A stretch of DNA of 64,000 bases from Candidatus Martarchaeota archaeon (GCA_023473425.1 JAMCYG010000021.1:16839-80838); one strand, 5' to 3'. Positions 15,253 through 23,573 are shown, counted from the first letter of the stretch. Numbers and translations are program-made. Notes: generated by a model from the letters alone, not told the origin.

Positions 15253-15274
15253 CATTCTTCTAGCATTCTTCTAG
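15253..15274 (-). repeat. Tandem 11-bp repeat upstream of the peroxiredoxin gene
   Basis: Two perfect copies of CATTCTTCTAG (minus strand CTAGAAGAATG) in direct tandem, 15253-15263 and 15264-15274, about 30-50 nt before the start codon. One helical turn per unit and the location suggest a protein-binding site controlling the peroxide gene. The regulator is unknown. Confidence 0.55.
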
Positions 15275-15479
15275 TATTGTAATTGCCGCTGTTGCGCGCG
15301 CCTGCACGTCGAGCGGTTAGTCAGCTAAAATGAGCCAATAGTATTTACAGCAGTCTTAATTTTTAAGCTTTGCGTAGCGCCCGTTTAGCCAGATACAAAT
15401 TCTGACCGGATAGCATTTTTAAGTATGCAAGAGAATTAGCTATGGTGGTAGGAATGGGGAAACGAAATACAGGGCAAGG

Positions 15480-15806
15480 ATGTCTGAGCTAATAGCCAGG
15501 TTCCTGCGCAGCCACAGCGATGACCAGTCGTATGCTGCATGGGCTGCAGACCCAGAGAAGGCGCTCCTCGATCTCGTGGAATCTGACCATGAAGTAGCGG
15601 AAGCGGCCGCCTCAAATCCATCCATAGCGTGCATAAGGGTGCGCAAGAACGGCACATCGGTTGCCCATATAATAGCGAGGCACGGGGATCCGGAGGCTAA
15701 GATGCAGCTCTCTGCGCTGCCTAGGCGCATATTGGATATGAAGGACGAGAACGGGAACACGGTCTGGGATCTGCTCAGCATGAGCATAAGCTCGTCGTAC
15801 GTGTGA
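15480..15806 (+). CDS. Small ankyrin-like repeat protein, 108 aa
   Basis: The C-terminal half reads like one or two ankyrin-type units (NGTSVAHIIARHGDPEAKM then DENGNTVWDLL). The N-terminal half is helical (SELIARFLRSHSD... LLDLVESDHEVAEAAASNPS) and may hold a further degenerate unit. No signal peptide or membrane segment. It is flanked by 240 nt and 170 nt of non-coding sequence, so it is probably transcribed alone; TTTTTAAG near 15417 could be its TATA box. Likely a protein-binding module; partner unknown. Confidence 0.7.
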   Translation: MSELIARFLRSHSDDQSYAAWAADPEKALLDLVESDHEVAEAAASNPSIACIRVRKNGTSVAHIIARHGDPEAKMQLSALPRRILDMKDENGNTVWDLLSMSISSSYV

Positions 15807-15972
15807 GCATGGTACAAAATTACCAATACAAAATGCTTACTGCAACGTAGGTAGCAGGTGCAGTAGCTTCCGCAGTACATTCAAGCAAACTATTTCTTCG
15901 TCCTTATCTACAGCTGCAAAGAAATAATAATACTCACAACGCAGTTTATGAAGAATTTAAGCTGCATATTCG

Positions 15973-16824
15973 GTGCGTACAATAATAGAGATAAAAGACC
16001 TAAAGAAGCGCTATGGAGACGGGACTGTCGCGCTGAAGGGCGTGAACCTTAACCTTACCAAGCGCTTGACGACTGTCATAGGCAGGAACGGCGCAGGCAA
16101 AACTACCATGATGCGCATACTCTCAACCCAGCTGATGCCATCATCAGGCAAGGCAGTAGTTGACGGCCTAGACGTAGTCAGAGATGCCTGGATGCTCAGG
16201 AAGAAGCTGGTAAGCATACCGCAAGAAGCAAGCCCTATGGGATTCCTCACGCCGATGGAGCACCTAAAAACATATTTGATAGCAAGGGGCTCGACAATGG
16301 GCCAGGCGGCCAAGGACGCCGAGAACGCCCTGCGCACGCTTGAGCTTTGGGATGCCAGGAATACTCCTGCCGATGAGCTGTCTGGCGGCATGAAAAGAAA
16401 GATATTTGTGGCAATGGCGTTGGCGGCTAACGCTGAAGTGGTCTTCCTAGACGAGCCAACAACCGGCCTTGACCCCCTGTCAAGGCTAGAGGTATGGAGC
16501 GCAGTCAAGATGCTCAAAGGAACGGTCGTGCTTACTACGCACTACATGGAGGAGGCCCAGGAGCTCTCAGAAGAGATAGCCATGGTAGACCACGGCGAGT
16601 GCATAGGATTCGGTACCGTGCAGAGCCTGCTGAAGAAGTTCAGAGGCATGGTAAGGGCGGAGACCGGAGCGGATGGGGCAAAAGGCAGATATACAATTGG
16701 CAATACAAAGATAAGGTATGTGAAGTTGCGCGACGCCGAGCACTATGTGGACGAGGGCTACACAATAAAGCCGATAACATTAGAAGACCTTTTCGTAATA
16801 AGGGGTGTGGAGCTTGAATCTTAG
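15973..16824 (+). CDS. ABC transporter ATP-binding protein (ABC-2 type exporter)
   Basis: ATPase of an export system, 283 residues, starting at GTG 15973. Walker A is GRNGAGKTT, the signature is ELSGGMKRK, Walker B is VVFLDEPTTGLDP and the switch His is in TTHYMEEA. The C-terminal 70 residues form a DUF4162-like extension common in drug or polysaccharide exporters. It overlaps the permease start by 11 nt, so the two form one transporter unit. The substrate cannot be told from sequence. Confidence 0.95.
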   Translation: MRTIIEIKDLKKRYGDGTVALKGVNLNLTKRLTTVIGRNGAGKTTMMRILSTQLMPSSGKAVVDGLDVVRDAWMLRKKLVSIPQEASPMGFLTPMEHLKTYLIARGSTMGQAAKDAENALRTLELWDARNTPADELSGGMKRKIFVAMALAANAEVVFLDEPTTGLDPLSRLEVWSAVKMLKGTVVLTTHYMEEAQELSEEIAMVDHGECIGFGTVQSLLKKFRGMVRAETGADGAKGRYTIGNTKIRYVKLRDAEHYVDEGYTIKPITLEDLFVIRGVELES

Positions 16825-17536
16825 GTTCATCGGCGCGTTCACGTGGTACTATGGCATAAACTCCATTTCCAGGGGCCCATCGTACGTCCTGTCGGCAATG
16901 CTCTACCCGCTTGTATTCCTGTTTCTTATAACAATCTTTTCAGCAGGTAAGTTGATAGATTTTGCAGTTCTTGGGGGCTTCCTGTCGATTATAGCCACCA
17001 ATGCCATATACGGAAGTGCAGACGCTGCGTTCCAGCGCATACAGCTGAAGATACAGGATCTGTTTGTGGCCACGAGCCTGACTCCTTTCGACTATACTTT
17101 TGGCCTGACGTTCAGCTACCTTGCAACTGCGCTGCCAGGGCTATTGATATATGGAATCATAGGGGCATTGTTGGGTATATTTTCCGCCCTGCCTCTCCTT
17201 GCATTCGTCGGAATAATGCTATTGCTTCTGGTAGCGGCCATGTCGATAGCTGTTATAATAACTGGGCTCATAAAGCACGTGCGCAACCTATGGGGAGTCA
17301 TATCGATAGTGAGCGTCGTGCTGACAATGGTGCCACCGAGCTTCTATCCTTATGTAATACTGCCCAAATGGGCGCTCTACCTTCTGATGATATCCCCTGT
17401 GACTCCTGCCGCTATGCTGAGCCAGGGCCTCTTCGGTCTGGAAAAGATGCCGCTGTACGCGCTGCCGGTCCTTCTATTCGAGACAGCCGCATATTTTGCT
17501 ATAGCAATGCGCATGTCGGGCTGGCGCGAGAAGTGA
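16814..17536 (+). CDS. ABC-2 type permease
   Basis: Membrane half of the exporter, 240 residues with about six hydrophobic segments (for example VLSAMLYPLVFLFLITIFSA and LLAFVGIMLLLLVAAMSIAV). TTG at 16814 lies 6 nt after GGTG and is the best start; GTG at 16805 is three codons upstream. It is translationally coupled to the ATPase gene by overlap. Two copies of each subunit would be expected in the membrane complex. Confidence 0.92.
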   Translation: MNLRFIGAFTWYYGINSISRGPSYVLSAMLYPLVFLFLITIFSAGKLIDFAVLGGFLSIIATNAIYGSADAAFQRIQLKIQDLFVATSLTPFDYTFGLTFSYLATALPGLLIYGIIGALLGIFSALPLLAFVGIMLLLLVAAMSIAVIITGLIKHVRNLWGVISIVSVVLTMVPPSFYPYVILPKWALYLLMISPVTPAAMLSQGLFGLEKMPLYALPVLLFETAAYFAIAMRMSGWREK

Positions 17537-17664
17537 TAGGCATGCTGTGCAGCTGTTGGTGCAGCCGCGAGATGCATTCGTCACTGCATTCTCAATTCCA
17601 AATATCTGGCTCCTCCGATAAGGAATAAATATATGAACTAATACAGAAGGATGAAGGTGATACA

Positions 17665-18048
17665 TTGCTGAAGGTGAGAACTGTAGAATGCGATATAACC
17701 GACATACTTAGGAACAGGGATGGCAAAGTGACTATCCGCTTTAATCCGGAGGACATTGCTATCTTGCCTTCACAGTTAAACTATTCTGGCGAAGGAGAGC
17801 TGCGTCCTGTATATTCTGCCAAATTACTCAGAAGGGTTGAGGCTCTTGATGGCGATTCATGGAAGTCTTATCCTAGCGCCTCCTGGATAGGAGACAAGAA
17901 TACCATGGAGGCGTATACTGTGGCGCTGATTAAGCTTAGCGATGATAGTGTAGGAGTGATGGAATCACCTATCGGAATGCCGGATGCAAGGCTCATACTA
18001 GAGGCTGAGAAGGCAGGCATCCCTGCTGCAAGGATAGCGCAAAGGTAA
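17665..18048 (+). CDS. Hypothetical protein, 127 aa
   Basis: Unrecognised soluble protein. It begins at TTG 17665 with GGTG exactly 5 nt upstream. The N-terminal half is strand-rich and the C-terminus helical (DARLILEAEKAGIPAARIAQR). An ATAAATATA promoter element lies near 17624. It lies 4 nt before the Nudix gene, so the two are cotranscribed and may act together; no function can be assigned. Confidence 0.75.
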   Translation: MLKVRTVECDITDILRNRDGKVTIRFNPEDIAILPSQLNYSGEGELRPVYSAKLLRRVEALDGDSWKSYPSASWIGDKNTMEAYTVALIKLSDDSVGVMESPIGMPDARLILEAEKAGIPAARIAQR

Positions 18049-18052
18049 TCCA

Positions 18053-18556
18053 ATGCCAACAGATCAAACCGTAAATGTAGCGTCGAAAGTTAGCGTTTCA
18101 GCCGGAATCATTATGGTAATTAAGTCTCCTTCCGGTCCGAAAGTTGTGCTCATGAAGCAGAACAATGCGCACTATGAAAGGCCATGGGATTACGGGGAAG
18201 TGATAGATATAGGGCCAAAAGGCGGCATCGAGGACGGCGAAACACCTACCGATACTGCGCTCAGGGAAGCGAAGGAAGAGACCGGCCTTGCGGACTTGAA
18301 GCTCGATAAGGAATTCAGGGCCGAAGTAGAATACGAATTCGACCAGCCGACTAGTAATGGCAGTAAATTTCACATTAAGAAGAAGGCGATTTACTACCTT
18401 GCATACATAACCGAAGAAGACGTCAAGCGCATAAGGCTGTCTGATGAGCACGAGTCGCTCGAGATACTTCCAATAAATCAGGCGATGGGTCGCATAGAGC
18501 AGACCGCAGTCACGAAAATCAACGTTCTGAAGAAGCTAAAAGAGTATATCCATTAG
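18053..18556 (+). CDS. Nudix hydrolase
   Basis: Hydrolase of nucleoside diphosphates linked to another moiety, 167 residues. The Nudix box is complete: GGIEDGETPTDTALREAKEE followed by TGL, with the metal-binding Glu residues present. Upstream VVLMKQNNAHYERPWDYG matches enzymes acting on dinucleoside polyphosphates or capped RNA, but substrate assignment from sequence is not safe. It follows the 127-residue gene after 4 nt. Confidence 0.92.
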   Translation: MPTDQTVNVASKVSVSAGIIMVIKSPSGPKVVLMKQNNAHYERPWDYGEVIDIGPKGGIEDGETPTDTALREAKEETGLADLKLDKEFRAEVEYEFDQPTSNGSKFHIKKKAIYYLAYITEEDVKRIRLSDEHESLEILPINQAMGRIEQTAVTKINVLKKLKEYIH

Positions 18557-18583
18557 CCAGATGAAGTTCCACCAATCATACCA

Positions 18584-18598
18584 TCACTTTTTAAGTGA
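18584..18598. terminator. Hairpin between convergent genes
   Basis: TCACTT-TTT-AAGTGA, a perfect 6-bp stem with a 3-nt loop in the 145-nt gap between the Nudix gene (plus) and rnp2 (minus). The T-rich centre suits a bidirectional end of transcription. Confidence 0.4.
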
Positions 18599-18701
18599 AA
18601 TAACTCCAATCTATGGATGCTCAGTGTTTCCGCCCATCATACCATCGCCATTTCCCATTTTCAGTGTACCTTTTTAATGCTTGCCTATCGAAACTAGGGG
18701 G

Positions 18702-19025
18702 CTAGCTTTCAGGAGCGCCGCTCATTAGCCCTGTAACCGTGCCGGACCTCTTCAACGTGAACATCGCCATTCCTATGCCGTTGACTTTTTTGATCATTGC
18801 AAGCGCCACAATGAGCTTGCTCATGCCCTCTACTGTGCCGCTTATTATGAATCTGCTGCTCCCTTCACTCCTCTCATATTTGGGATTTACTACATGATAA
18901 TCTATCTCGCCTATGCACCTGAGCAGTTCGTCCTGCAGCGCGCTTCCAAAGTCGCGCCCAGCATTCGCATTTATGCTCTTGGTGCACTCCACAAGCAGGT
19001 AATGCCTCTTCTCCTTAATCATCAT
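18702..19025 (-). CDS. rnp2: RNase P protein component 2 (Pop5)
   Basis: Protein subunit of archaeal RNase P, which trims tRNA 5' ends; it pairs with Rpp30. 107 residues, family-typical: KEKRHYLLVECT at the N-terminus, DELLRCIGEIDYHVVNPKY and RFIISGTVEGMSKLIVALAM. It overlaps the upstream rnp3 gene by 11 nt, so the two are translationally coupled. Confidence 0.92.
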   Translation of the reverse strand: MMIKEKRHYLLVECTKSINANAGRDFGSALQDELLRCIGEIDYHVVNPKYERSEGSSRFIISGTVEGMSKLIVALAMIKKVNGIGMAMFTLKRSGTVTGLMSGAPES

Positions 19026-19551
19026 TGCCCACCAAATATCCGTTTATCTCGCTTATGCTGTAGCGCGCATACTGCTCGTCAGCACCTATAAGCTTGGCGA
19101 TCTCGATAATCTGTATCTTTGAGAGCATTTCATCGACTGAAGCGGCCATAGTCGCAAATGACACCCTTATCTTCCTCTTCTTCGCGAGCTTGAACAGCCG
19201 CGAAGCCCTGTAGAGCGCCTTGGTCCGCCTGGTGCCGTAGGAATTAGTTATGCTTTTCGTATCAATGCAGAGTATGCAGTCGTTCGCAGCAATCTCCTCC
19301 ATGAGCTTCCTGTCTATCTTGTAGCCGTCTATGTGCACGGCTGCCACGCCTTTCCTGACTAAGGCCGACAGCTTTCCTTCATCGGATCCAAAGGCGATTG
19401 CTTTGCCAATACTCTCCTTTATCACATGCTGCGCATTAGCGTCGATTATGCCTATATCCGAGCCGGCACGACCTACGCTTGTGAAGCCTAGCTTGGCTGT
19501 GAGATCTTTGCTCACATCGCACGAGTTAAGGACTATGTCATAGAAGTGCAA
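19015..19551 (-). CDS. rnp3: RNase P protein component 3 (Rpp30)
   Basis: PHP-fold RNase P subunit, 178 residues, slightly short for the family. Features: MHFYDIVLNS, SDIGIIDANA, CILCIDTKSITNSYGTRRTKAL, and the late helix RKIRVSFATMAASVDEMLS. It starts at TTG 19551 with GGTG 5 nt upstream. In many archaea these two genes lie in the exosome superoperon; here they sit about 4 kb from psmA, separated by peroxiredoxin and transporter genes. Confidence 0.92.
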   Translation of the reverse strand: MHFYDIVLNSCDVSKDLTAKLGFTSVGRAGSDIGIIDANAQHVIKESIGKAIAFGSDEGKLSALVRKGVAAVHIDGYKIDRKLMEEIAANDCILCIDTKSITNSYGTRRTKALYRASRLFKLAKKRKIRVSFATMAASVDEMLSKIQIIEIAKLIGADEQYARYSISEINGYLVGNDD

Positions 19552-19592
19552 TTATACACCTTGTGCAGCGCTACCTCTGAATGCGGCCTGTG

Positions 19593-20840
19593 CTACGCCT
19601 CTTCCCCCTCCACTTGCCCGTCGGCGTCGGATGAATGCTCTGCATTGCCGGTGCTAACGCCGAACAGCTCCCTATCCAAGGCATTCTTAGTCTTCTCGGG
19701 AGGGTATCTAAGCTTTATGAGCTTTGTATGGCCGCGTATGCCTGTGCTCGAATCGAACGAGTCTATTATACCCTGCATGACAAGTTCTGAGAGATACTTT
19801 CTGTACCATCTCTCGCTCTTCGGGCTCTTGTGCAGGCCAGCGGATATGCCTTTGTATCTGTTGTATATCTCACCGCTGAATATGTACGTGTCCACTCCAT
19901 CGACCAGCTTTTTGTAGGTGCCACCGCTCTGCGTCAGTTGTGCTATAGCGTATAGCACAAGCTTCTGGTGCTCCGGCAGCGTAGCTATTACATCGTATAC
20001 TATGTCGCTCTCGGACAGCTTTATTGCATCCTCCGCTTCCTTCTGGGTTATCTTGGTGAGCCCTCTCTCCTCCGCCATCTCCCCCGATCTTGTAAGTATC
20101 TTGAGCGAGAAGCGCGCGTCACCTCCCTCCTTGTAAGCCTTTGATGCTATTATGTGCAGCAGGTCATCAGATATGACATTCTCCTTGAAGCCCTTCATGA
20201 CCCTATCTTTTAGTATCATGTATATCTCGTCAGCATTGTACGGTGGGAAGACGAGCTCGGTTTCGTAGAGTGCTGAAAGGCTTCGTGGGTCAAGTTCCTC
20301 CTTGAATGACACTCTGTTTGATATCCCAATTATCGTCACGCCACCTGCTCTTATATCCGCATTCATCCTGGTTAGCGTGTATACGAGGTCATCCAGGTCC
20401 CTGACTACGTCTATCTCATCGAGCACAATAACCAGTATCTTATTGTCTTCTTCGACCCAGCTGGCTATCCTTTCATATAAGTCAACAGCCCCATAACCTC
20501 TCCTCGAATAAGTGGGGAGGTGGTCAGATATCACCTTGCTTAATACTCTGAACCTGGAATTGTATATCCTACAGTTCACGTATGATATCTTTGCCTTGCC
20601 GTTCGGTATCTCACTTACCTCTTTGAGCACATACTGTGCGCAAGAGGTCTTACCCGTGCCGGTCTTGCCGTATATAAATAGATTCCTGCCCCTCTCACCC
20701 TTGAGCGCCGGGGCTATTGCACGCTCGATGTTGTTTATCTCTTTCTCCCTGTACCTGAGCTTCTTAGGTATGTAGTGTGGCGAAAGGACTTCGCGATCGG
20801 CGAATATTGCAGACTCCCCAAGCATGTCTGTAAGTTGCAT
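19593..20840 (-). CDS. cdc6: Orc1/Cdc6 replication initiator
   Basis: AAA+ ATPase that binds replication origins and loads MCM, 415 residues. Walker A is IYGKTGTGKTS, Walker B is VIVLDEIDVV, sensor 1 is IIGISNRV, and the C-terminus holds the winged-helix DNA-binding domain (YRKYLSELVMQGIIDSF). The start MQLTDMLGESAIFADREVLS is typical. Archaeal origins often adjoin such genes, but the 104-nt upstream gap shows no convincing origin box. The MCM helicase gene lies at 37.6-39.6 kb. Confidence 0.97.
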   Translation of the reverse strand: MQLTDMLGESAIFADREVLSPHYIPKKLRYREKEINNIERAIAPALKGERGRNLFIYGKTGTGKTSCAQYVLKEVSEIPNGKAKISYVNCRIYNSRFRVLSKVISDHLPTYSRRGYGAVDLYERIASWVEEDNKILVIVLDEIDVVRDLDDLVYTLTRMNADIRAGGVTIIGISNRVSFKEELDPRSLSALYETELVFPPYNADEIYMILKDRVMKGFKENVISDDLLHIIASKAYKEGGDARFSLKILTRSGEMAEERGLTKITQKEAEDAIKLSESDIVYDVIATLPEHQKLVLYAIAQLTQSGGTYKKLVDGVDTYIFSGEIYNRYKGISAGLHKSPKSERWYRKYLSELVMQGIIDSFDSSTGIRGHTKLIKLRYPPEKTKNALDRELFGVSTGNAEHSSDADGQVEGEEA

Positions 20841-20943
20841 ACCCCCAACTCTTGGAAACTTTAAACATTACCGGCTAACGAAGAGTAATATGCATCACAG
20901 CTATAAATTATTTACTAATCTGCGCATGCCGCTTATATGCGCA

Positions 20944-21261
20944 TCATATCATCTTCGCTGCCTTGAGCTTTCCGATGTCCATCTGGCTGTATCTCCACAT
21001 TATGTCGCCGCGCTCATCGCCTTCTACCACCCACGGCTTCACTATAACGACATCACCTTCCTTTATCCAGAACCTCCTCCTCAGCCTGCCTGGTATCGAG
21101 CATAACCTGTCCTTTCCGTCGGTGCAGCGCACAAGGAACCTGGCAGCGCCAGCTATCTTCGAAACAGTGCCAAGTACCTCTCCTTCTTTCGGCCTTTTGA
21201 GCCTCTGCGACTCATCGTTTTCCGGTGCGCCTCTCCTCTTATCAAAATTGCTCTTCCTTAT
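20944..21261 (-). CDS. eif1A: Translation initiation factor aIF1A, apparent ATA start codon
   Basis: OB-fold factor that helps the small subunit select the start codon, 105 residues, normal length. The conserved body is complete: RLKRPKEGEVLGTVSKIAGA, then RCTDGKDRLCSIPGRLRRRF, WIKEGDVVIVKPW and GDIMWRYS. The frame is closed by TGA (21274-21276) and contains no ATG, GTG or TTG before the GTG at 21132, which lies inside the OB fold. ATA at 21261 sits exactly 5 nt after GGTG (21270-21267), the ribosome-binding pattern of its neighbours, and yields the expected short charged N-terminus. It lies 23 nt after aIF2-beta, in one operon. Confidence 0.9.
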   Translation of the reverse strand: MRKSNFDKRRGAPENDESQRLKRPKEGEVLGTVSKIAGAARFLVRCTDGKDRLCSIPGRLRRRFWIKEGDVVIVKPWVVEGDERGDIMWRYSQMDIGKLKAAKMI

Positions 21262-21284
21262 CGAAACACCTGGTCAACATCACA

Positions 21285-21707
21285 TCAGTAGCTCTTTACT
21301 CCATATCGCGCACCGCACGCTTCGCATACCAGCTGCAACATGCCTCTGCCTCCAGATTCCAAATGCGTGTCTGGTTTGTGGCATTCCCTGCATATCACGT
21401 ACGTTTCAAAATATGTGTGCATGCGCTTGTTTAGCTCATCGTTCTGGAACTTCCCGTTTATTATCAGCCTCTGGTCCTCGAAGCTGGTGGGCACAGCAAG
21501 CTCCTTGCTAAGGAATTTACCTATCTCCTGTGGCGTCCTTCTCGCCCTATCCGCTATGACCCCTATATTCCTTATTATCGTCTTCGTGCCCTGTATAATA
21601 GATTCCACATCAGGTATTTTGAAGTCTATAGACTCGGCACTCAGATGAGGCATGCGTTCGAATGCCCTGTCAAGAAGTTTTAAATAATCATCATTCTCTT
21701 CGCTCAA
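21285..21707 (-). CDS. eif2B: Translation initiation factor aIF2 subunit beta
   Basis: Beta subunit of the heterotrimeric factor that brings initiator tRNA, 140 residues. Domains: N-terminal helix (YLKLLDRAFERMP), central alpha/beta domain (RNIGVIADRARRTPQEIGKF, RLIINGKF) and C-terminal zinc ribbon (ICRECHKPDT... LVCEACGARY). It starts at TTG 21707 with GGTG 5 nt upstream. It is the first gene of a two-gene initiation-factor operon with aIF1A. Confidence 0.96.
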   Translation of the reverse strand: MSEENDDYLKLLDRAFERMPHLSAESIDFKIPDVESIIQGTKTIIRNIGVIADRARRTPQEIGKFLSKELAVPTSFEDQRLIINGKFQNDELNKRMHTYFETYVICRECHKPDTHLESGGRGMLQLVCEACGARYGVKSY

Positions 21708-21818
21708 CGCTACACCTTGCTTTTTATGATAGTAATACTATTCATTGTAGCATATAATATTAATGCTTGCGCACACGCTCCTAATGAAACCTATTTAAAC
21801 CAGAGACTGCTTTTATTA

Positions 21819-22085
21819 TATGTGGCAGATAGGCGGGAAGCTAAGGGTTTTCCGTACCGCAAATCCCTTCGGGCGGGCCAATGCTGGCTGAGTGCCATGC
21901 CGTGCCTGCGGGCTTGCATGGAAATGCTGACGCCCTGCCTCTGATGATAGTGTGACATGTGAATCGGGCCAGGCCGGAAGGAGCAACCTTAAGCGTGTCG
22001 TCGCTATGCTTCCGAGATACAGGGCCGAGTGGAAATGCAAACAACCCTCTTCCAGGGCATGGTGCAAGGCGGCTTCTGCCACACC
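21819..22085 (+). ncRNA. Signal recognition particle RNA (7S)
   Basis: Structural RNA of the SRP. The diagnostic helix-8 sequence is at about 21966-21993: CCAGGCCGGAAGGAGCAACC, the SRP54-binding asymmetric loop and GGAA tetraloop. The ends pair perfectly as helix 1: TGTGGCAGA (21821-21829) with TCTGCCACA (22075-22083), an arrangement typical of archaea. The TATA box TATTTAAAC (21792-21800) is correctly spaced for a start at about 21820. Length near 265 nt is slightly short for archaea (about 300). Confidence 0.93.
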
Positions 22086-22152
22086 TCGTGTTCTGGCATA
22101 AGTGCACGGAACGTTAATATATATTACATCGGTAAATGAAATGCTGTTATGT

Positions 22153-22251
22153 GCTGGGATCGCCTAGTGGAACCATAAGGCACTAAAGGGCGGCAGCCTG
22201 CTAAGCTGTTTGGCCGTTTGGCCTACGCGGGTTCGATTCCCGCTCCCAGCG
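22153..22251 (+). tRNA. tRNA-Ser (anticodon GCT), extra segment in D region
   Basis: The acceptor stem GCTGGGA/TCCCAGC, discriminator G, T arm GCGGG-TTCGATT-CCCGC and long variable arm (GGCC-GTTT-GGCC) are clear. The anticodon arm is GCAGC-CTGCTAA-GCTGT, anticodon GCT. About 12 nt too many lie between the acceptor and anticodon stems. Removing a stretch such as AACCATAAGGCA restores a standard serine D arm, so a tiny intron or a D-loop insertion is likely. A TATA element (TTAATATATATTA, 22114-22126) precedes it. Confidence 0.9.
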
Positions 22252-22289
22252 TATCCTTATCGCGTGGAGCCGGCGCTATCGGATTCCGG

Positions 22290-23573
22290 TCAGATGCCCG
22301 CAGCTGCCCCCATGCGCTGGCTCTCGATAAACGACGACATGGCGTTCAGCATCTCGCCGTACGACCACGCGAGCCACTCTATCGAGCCGTCGGCCTTGAC
22401 CTCTTCTGGAGTCTCGACATTGACCATGTCCTGCTCCGGCAACTCTTTTGCGAACTTGCTAGCCACGTAATCGATAATCCTCGTGCCTTTCTCCGTCTGG
22501 CCTTTCGATATCGCATAGTCAGCATACCTGAGGCCGAGGAGCAGCCACCTGCCACCACCGCGGTACGAATCGTGCTTGTATCTCACGGGCAGCACGTTGC
22601 CCGCGAACAGGTCTTCCTCTATTTTCCTTATTGTTTCTTCTTCTATTTTTGGGTCGCTGAGCGCCTTGCCTATGCCGAACTGCGAGAACAAGTAAATCTC
22701 AGAGCCGTCTACCCCAAAGTTAGTATCCGGCGAATCGGAAAACGGCTGCCTCTGGCTGTAAATTACACTGTCATGCACGAACATCTGTTTCAGGAAGGCA
22801 AGCCCGCCTCCGTCAAGCATGCTTTCGTCGATCCGCCAGCCTTTGCCCCTGAGCATCGTCTCCGGTCGCGTGTTCAGCGAATCGGAAATTTTCTTTATTG
22901 CTGCATATATCGCGCCGACGTCATATGCATGCAGCATCGTGCTCCTCTCTTCCCATGCGTCGGAGCATTCTGTCTTGATTATCTTTACCAGATACGCGAG
23001 CAGCACTTCCTTGTTTTCGTCAAGGAACGCAGACGTGTCTTGATATCCCTTAACGTTCATTTCATCGTAGAGGGAGCACACCAGCAACGGCACGGAGTCG
23101 TGCTGCAGCAGCCAGCTATGTGTTGCAGTTTCCTGCGCGCTGTCGTACTCGTGCAGGTTGCCATCCGCGGCAATCCTTGCAGGAACGTGATTGCTCAGCC
23201 TGAAGAACTCCCCATGGTTGGATAGATCGGTATTCAGCGCGTTGCGTATGCTCTTCATCCTCTTCTCGACAACGCCCATGTTGAATGAATTTATCCTGTG
23301 AGCCGCGTCTATCATCCGCTCCGCGAGTTCCTCATTGTCCTCGGCTATTATCCTGGATGATCTGAGGAGCGACATAGCAACGAAAGAGGAGTCCCTGAAC
23401 CAGTGCATGCTGTACCAGTCGAAGGTCTTTGAGGCCTTCATGAAGCCGCTTTCGGAAACCTGGGAGATAAGGTATTCAGCATAATGCTGCATTTCCTTCC
23501 TGTAAGAAAGAGCGAGCGTGGTGCTATCCGCAAGTGCGGCAGTGTCCGAAGACAGCGTCCGGCTCGCGAGCAT
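22290..23573 (-). CDS. GH15-like glycoside hydrolase (glucoamylase/trehalase type)
   Basis: Predicted (alpha/alpha)6-barrel enzyme of 427 residues acting on alpha-glucosides. Recognisable barrel segments: FDWYSMHWFRDSSFVAMSLL near the N-terminus, SWLLQHDSVPLLV, GSEIYLFSQFGIGKAL, YKHDSYRGGGRWLLLGLRYA and the C-terminal GSIEWLAWSYGEMLNAM that resembles the catalytic-base region of GH15. There is no signal peptide, so it would act in the cytoplasm, for instance on stored glycan or trehalose. It is shorter than full GH15 proteins, which carry an N-terminal beta domain. Start ATG 23573 has GGTG 5 nt upstream. Confidence 0.8.
   Translation of the reverse strand: MLASRTLSSDTAALADSTTLALSYRKEMQHYAEYLISQVSESGFMKASKTFDWYSMHWFRDSSFVAMSLLRSSRIIAEDNEELAERMIDAAHRINSFNMGVVEKRMKSIRNALNTDLSNHGEFFRLSNHVPARIAADGNLHEYDSAQETATHSWLLQHDSVPLLVCSLYDEMNVKGYQDTSAFLDENKEVLLAYLVKIIKTECSDAWEERSTMLHAYDVGAIYAAIKKISDSLNTRPETMLRGKGWRIDESMLDGGGLAFLKQMFVHDSVIYSQRQPFSDSPDTNFGVDGSEIYLFSQFGIGKALSDPKIEEETIRKIEEDLFAGNVLPVRYKHDSYRGGGRWLLLGLRYADYAISKGQTEKGTRIIDYVASKFAKELPEQDMVNVETPEEVKADGSIEWLAWSYGEMLNAMSSFIESQRMGAAAGI

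Noticed and set aside
18574-18648. CRISPR-like or regulatory direct repeat
   Set aside because: Only two approximate 14-nt copies 61 nt apart (ATCATACCATC core) with no further units; no CRISPR array was seen anywhere in the window.
20841-20870. Origin recognition box next to cdc6
   Set aside because: A TTGGAAAC stretch with a nearby C-run resembles part of an ORB, but there is only one partial match, no inverted second copy and the gap is just 104 nt.
22218-23225. 335-codon plus-strand ORF after tRNA-Ser
   Set aside because: It lies wholly opposite the GH15-like gene, begins inside the tRNA and has no recognisable domain.
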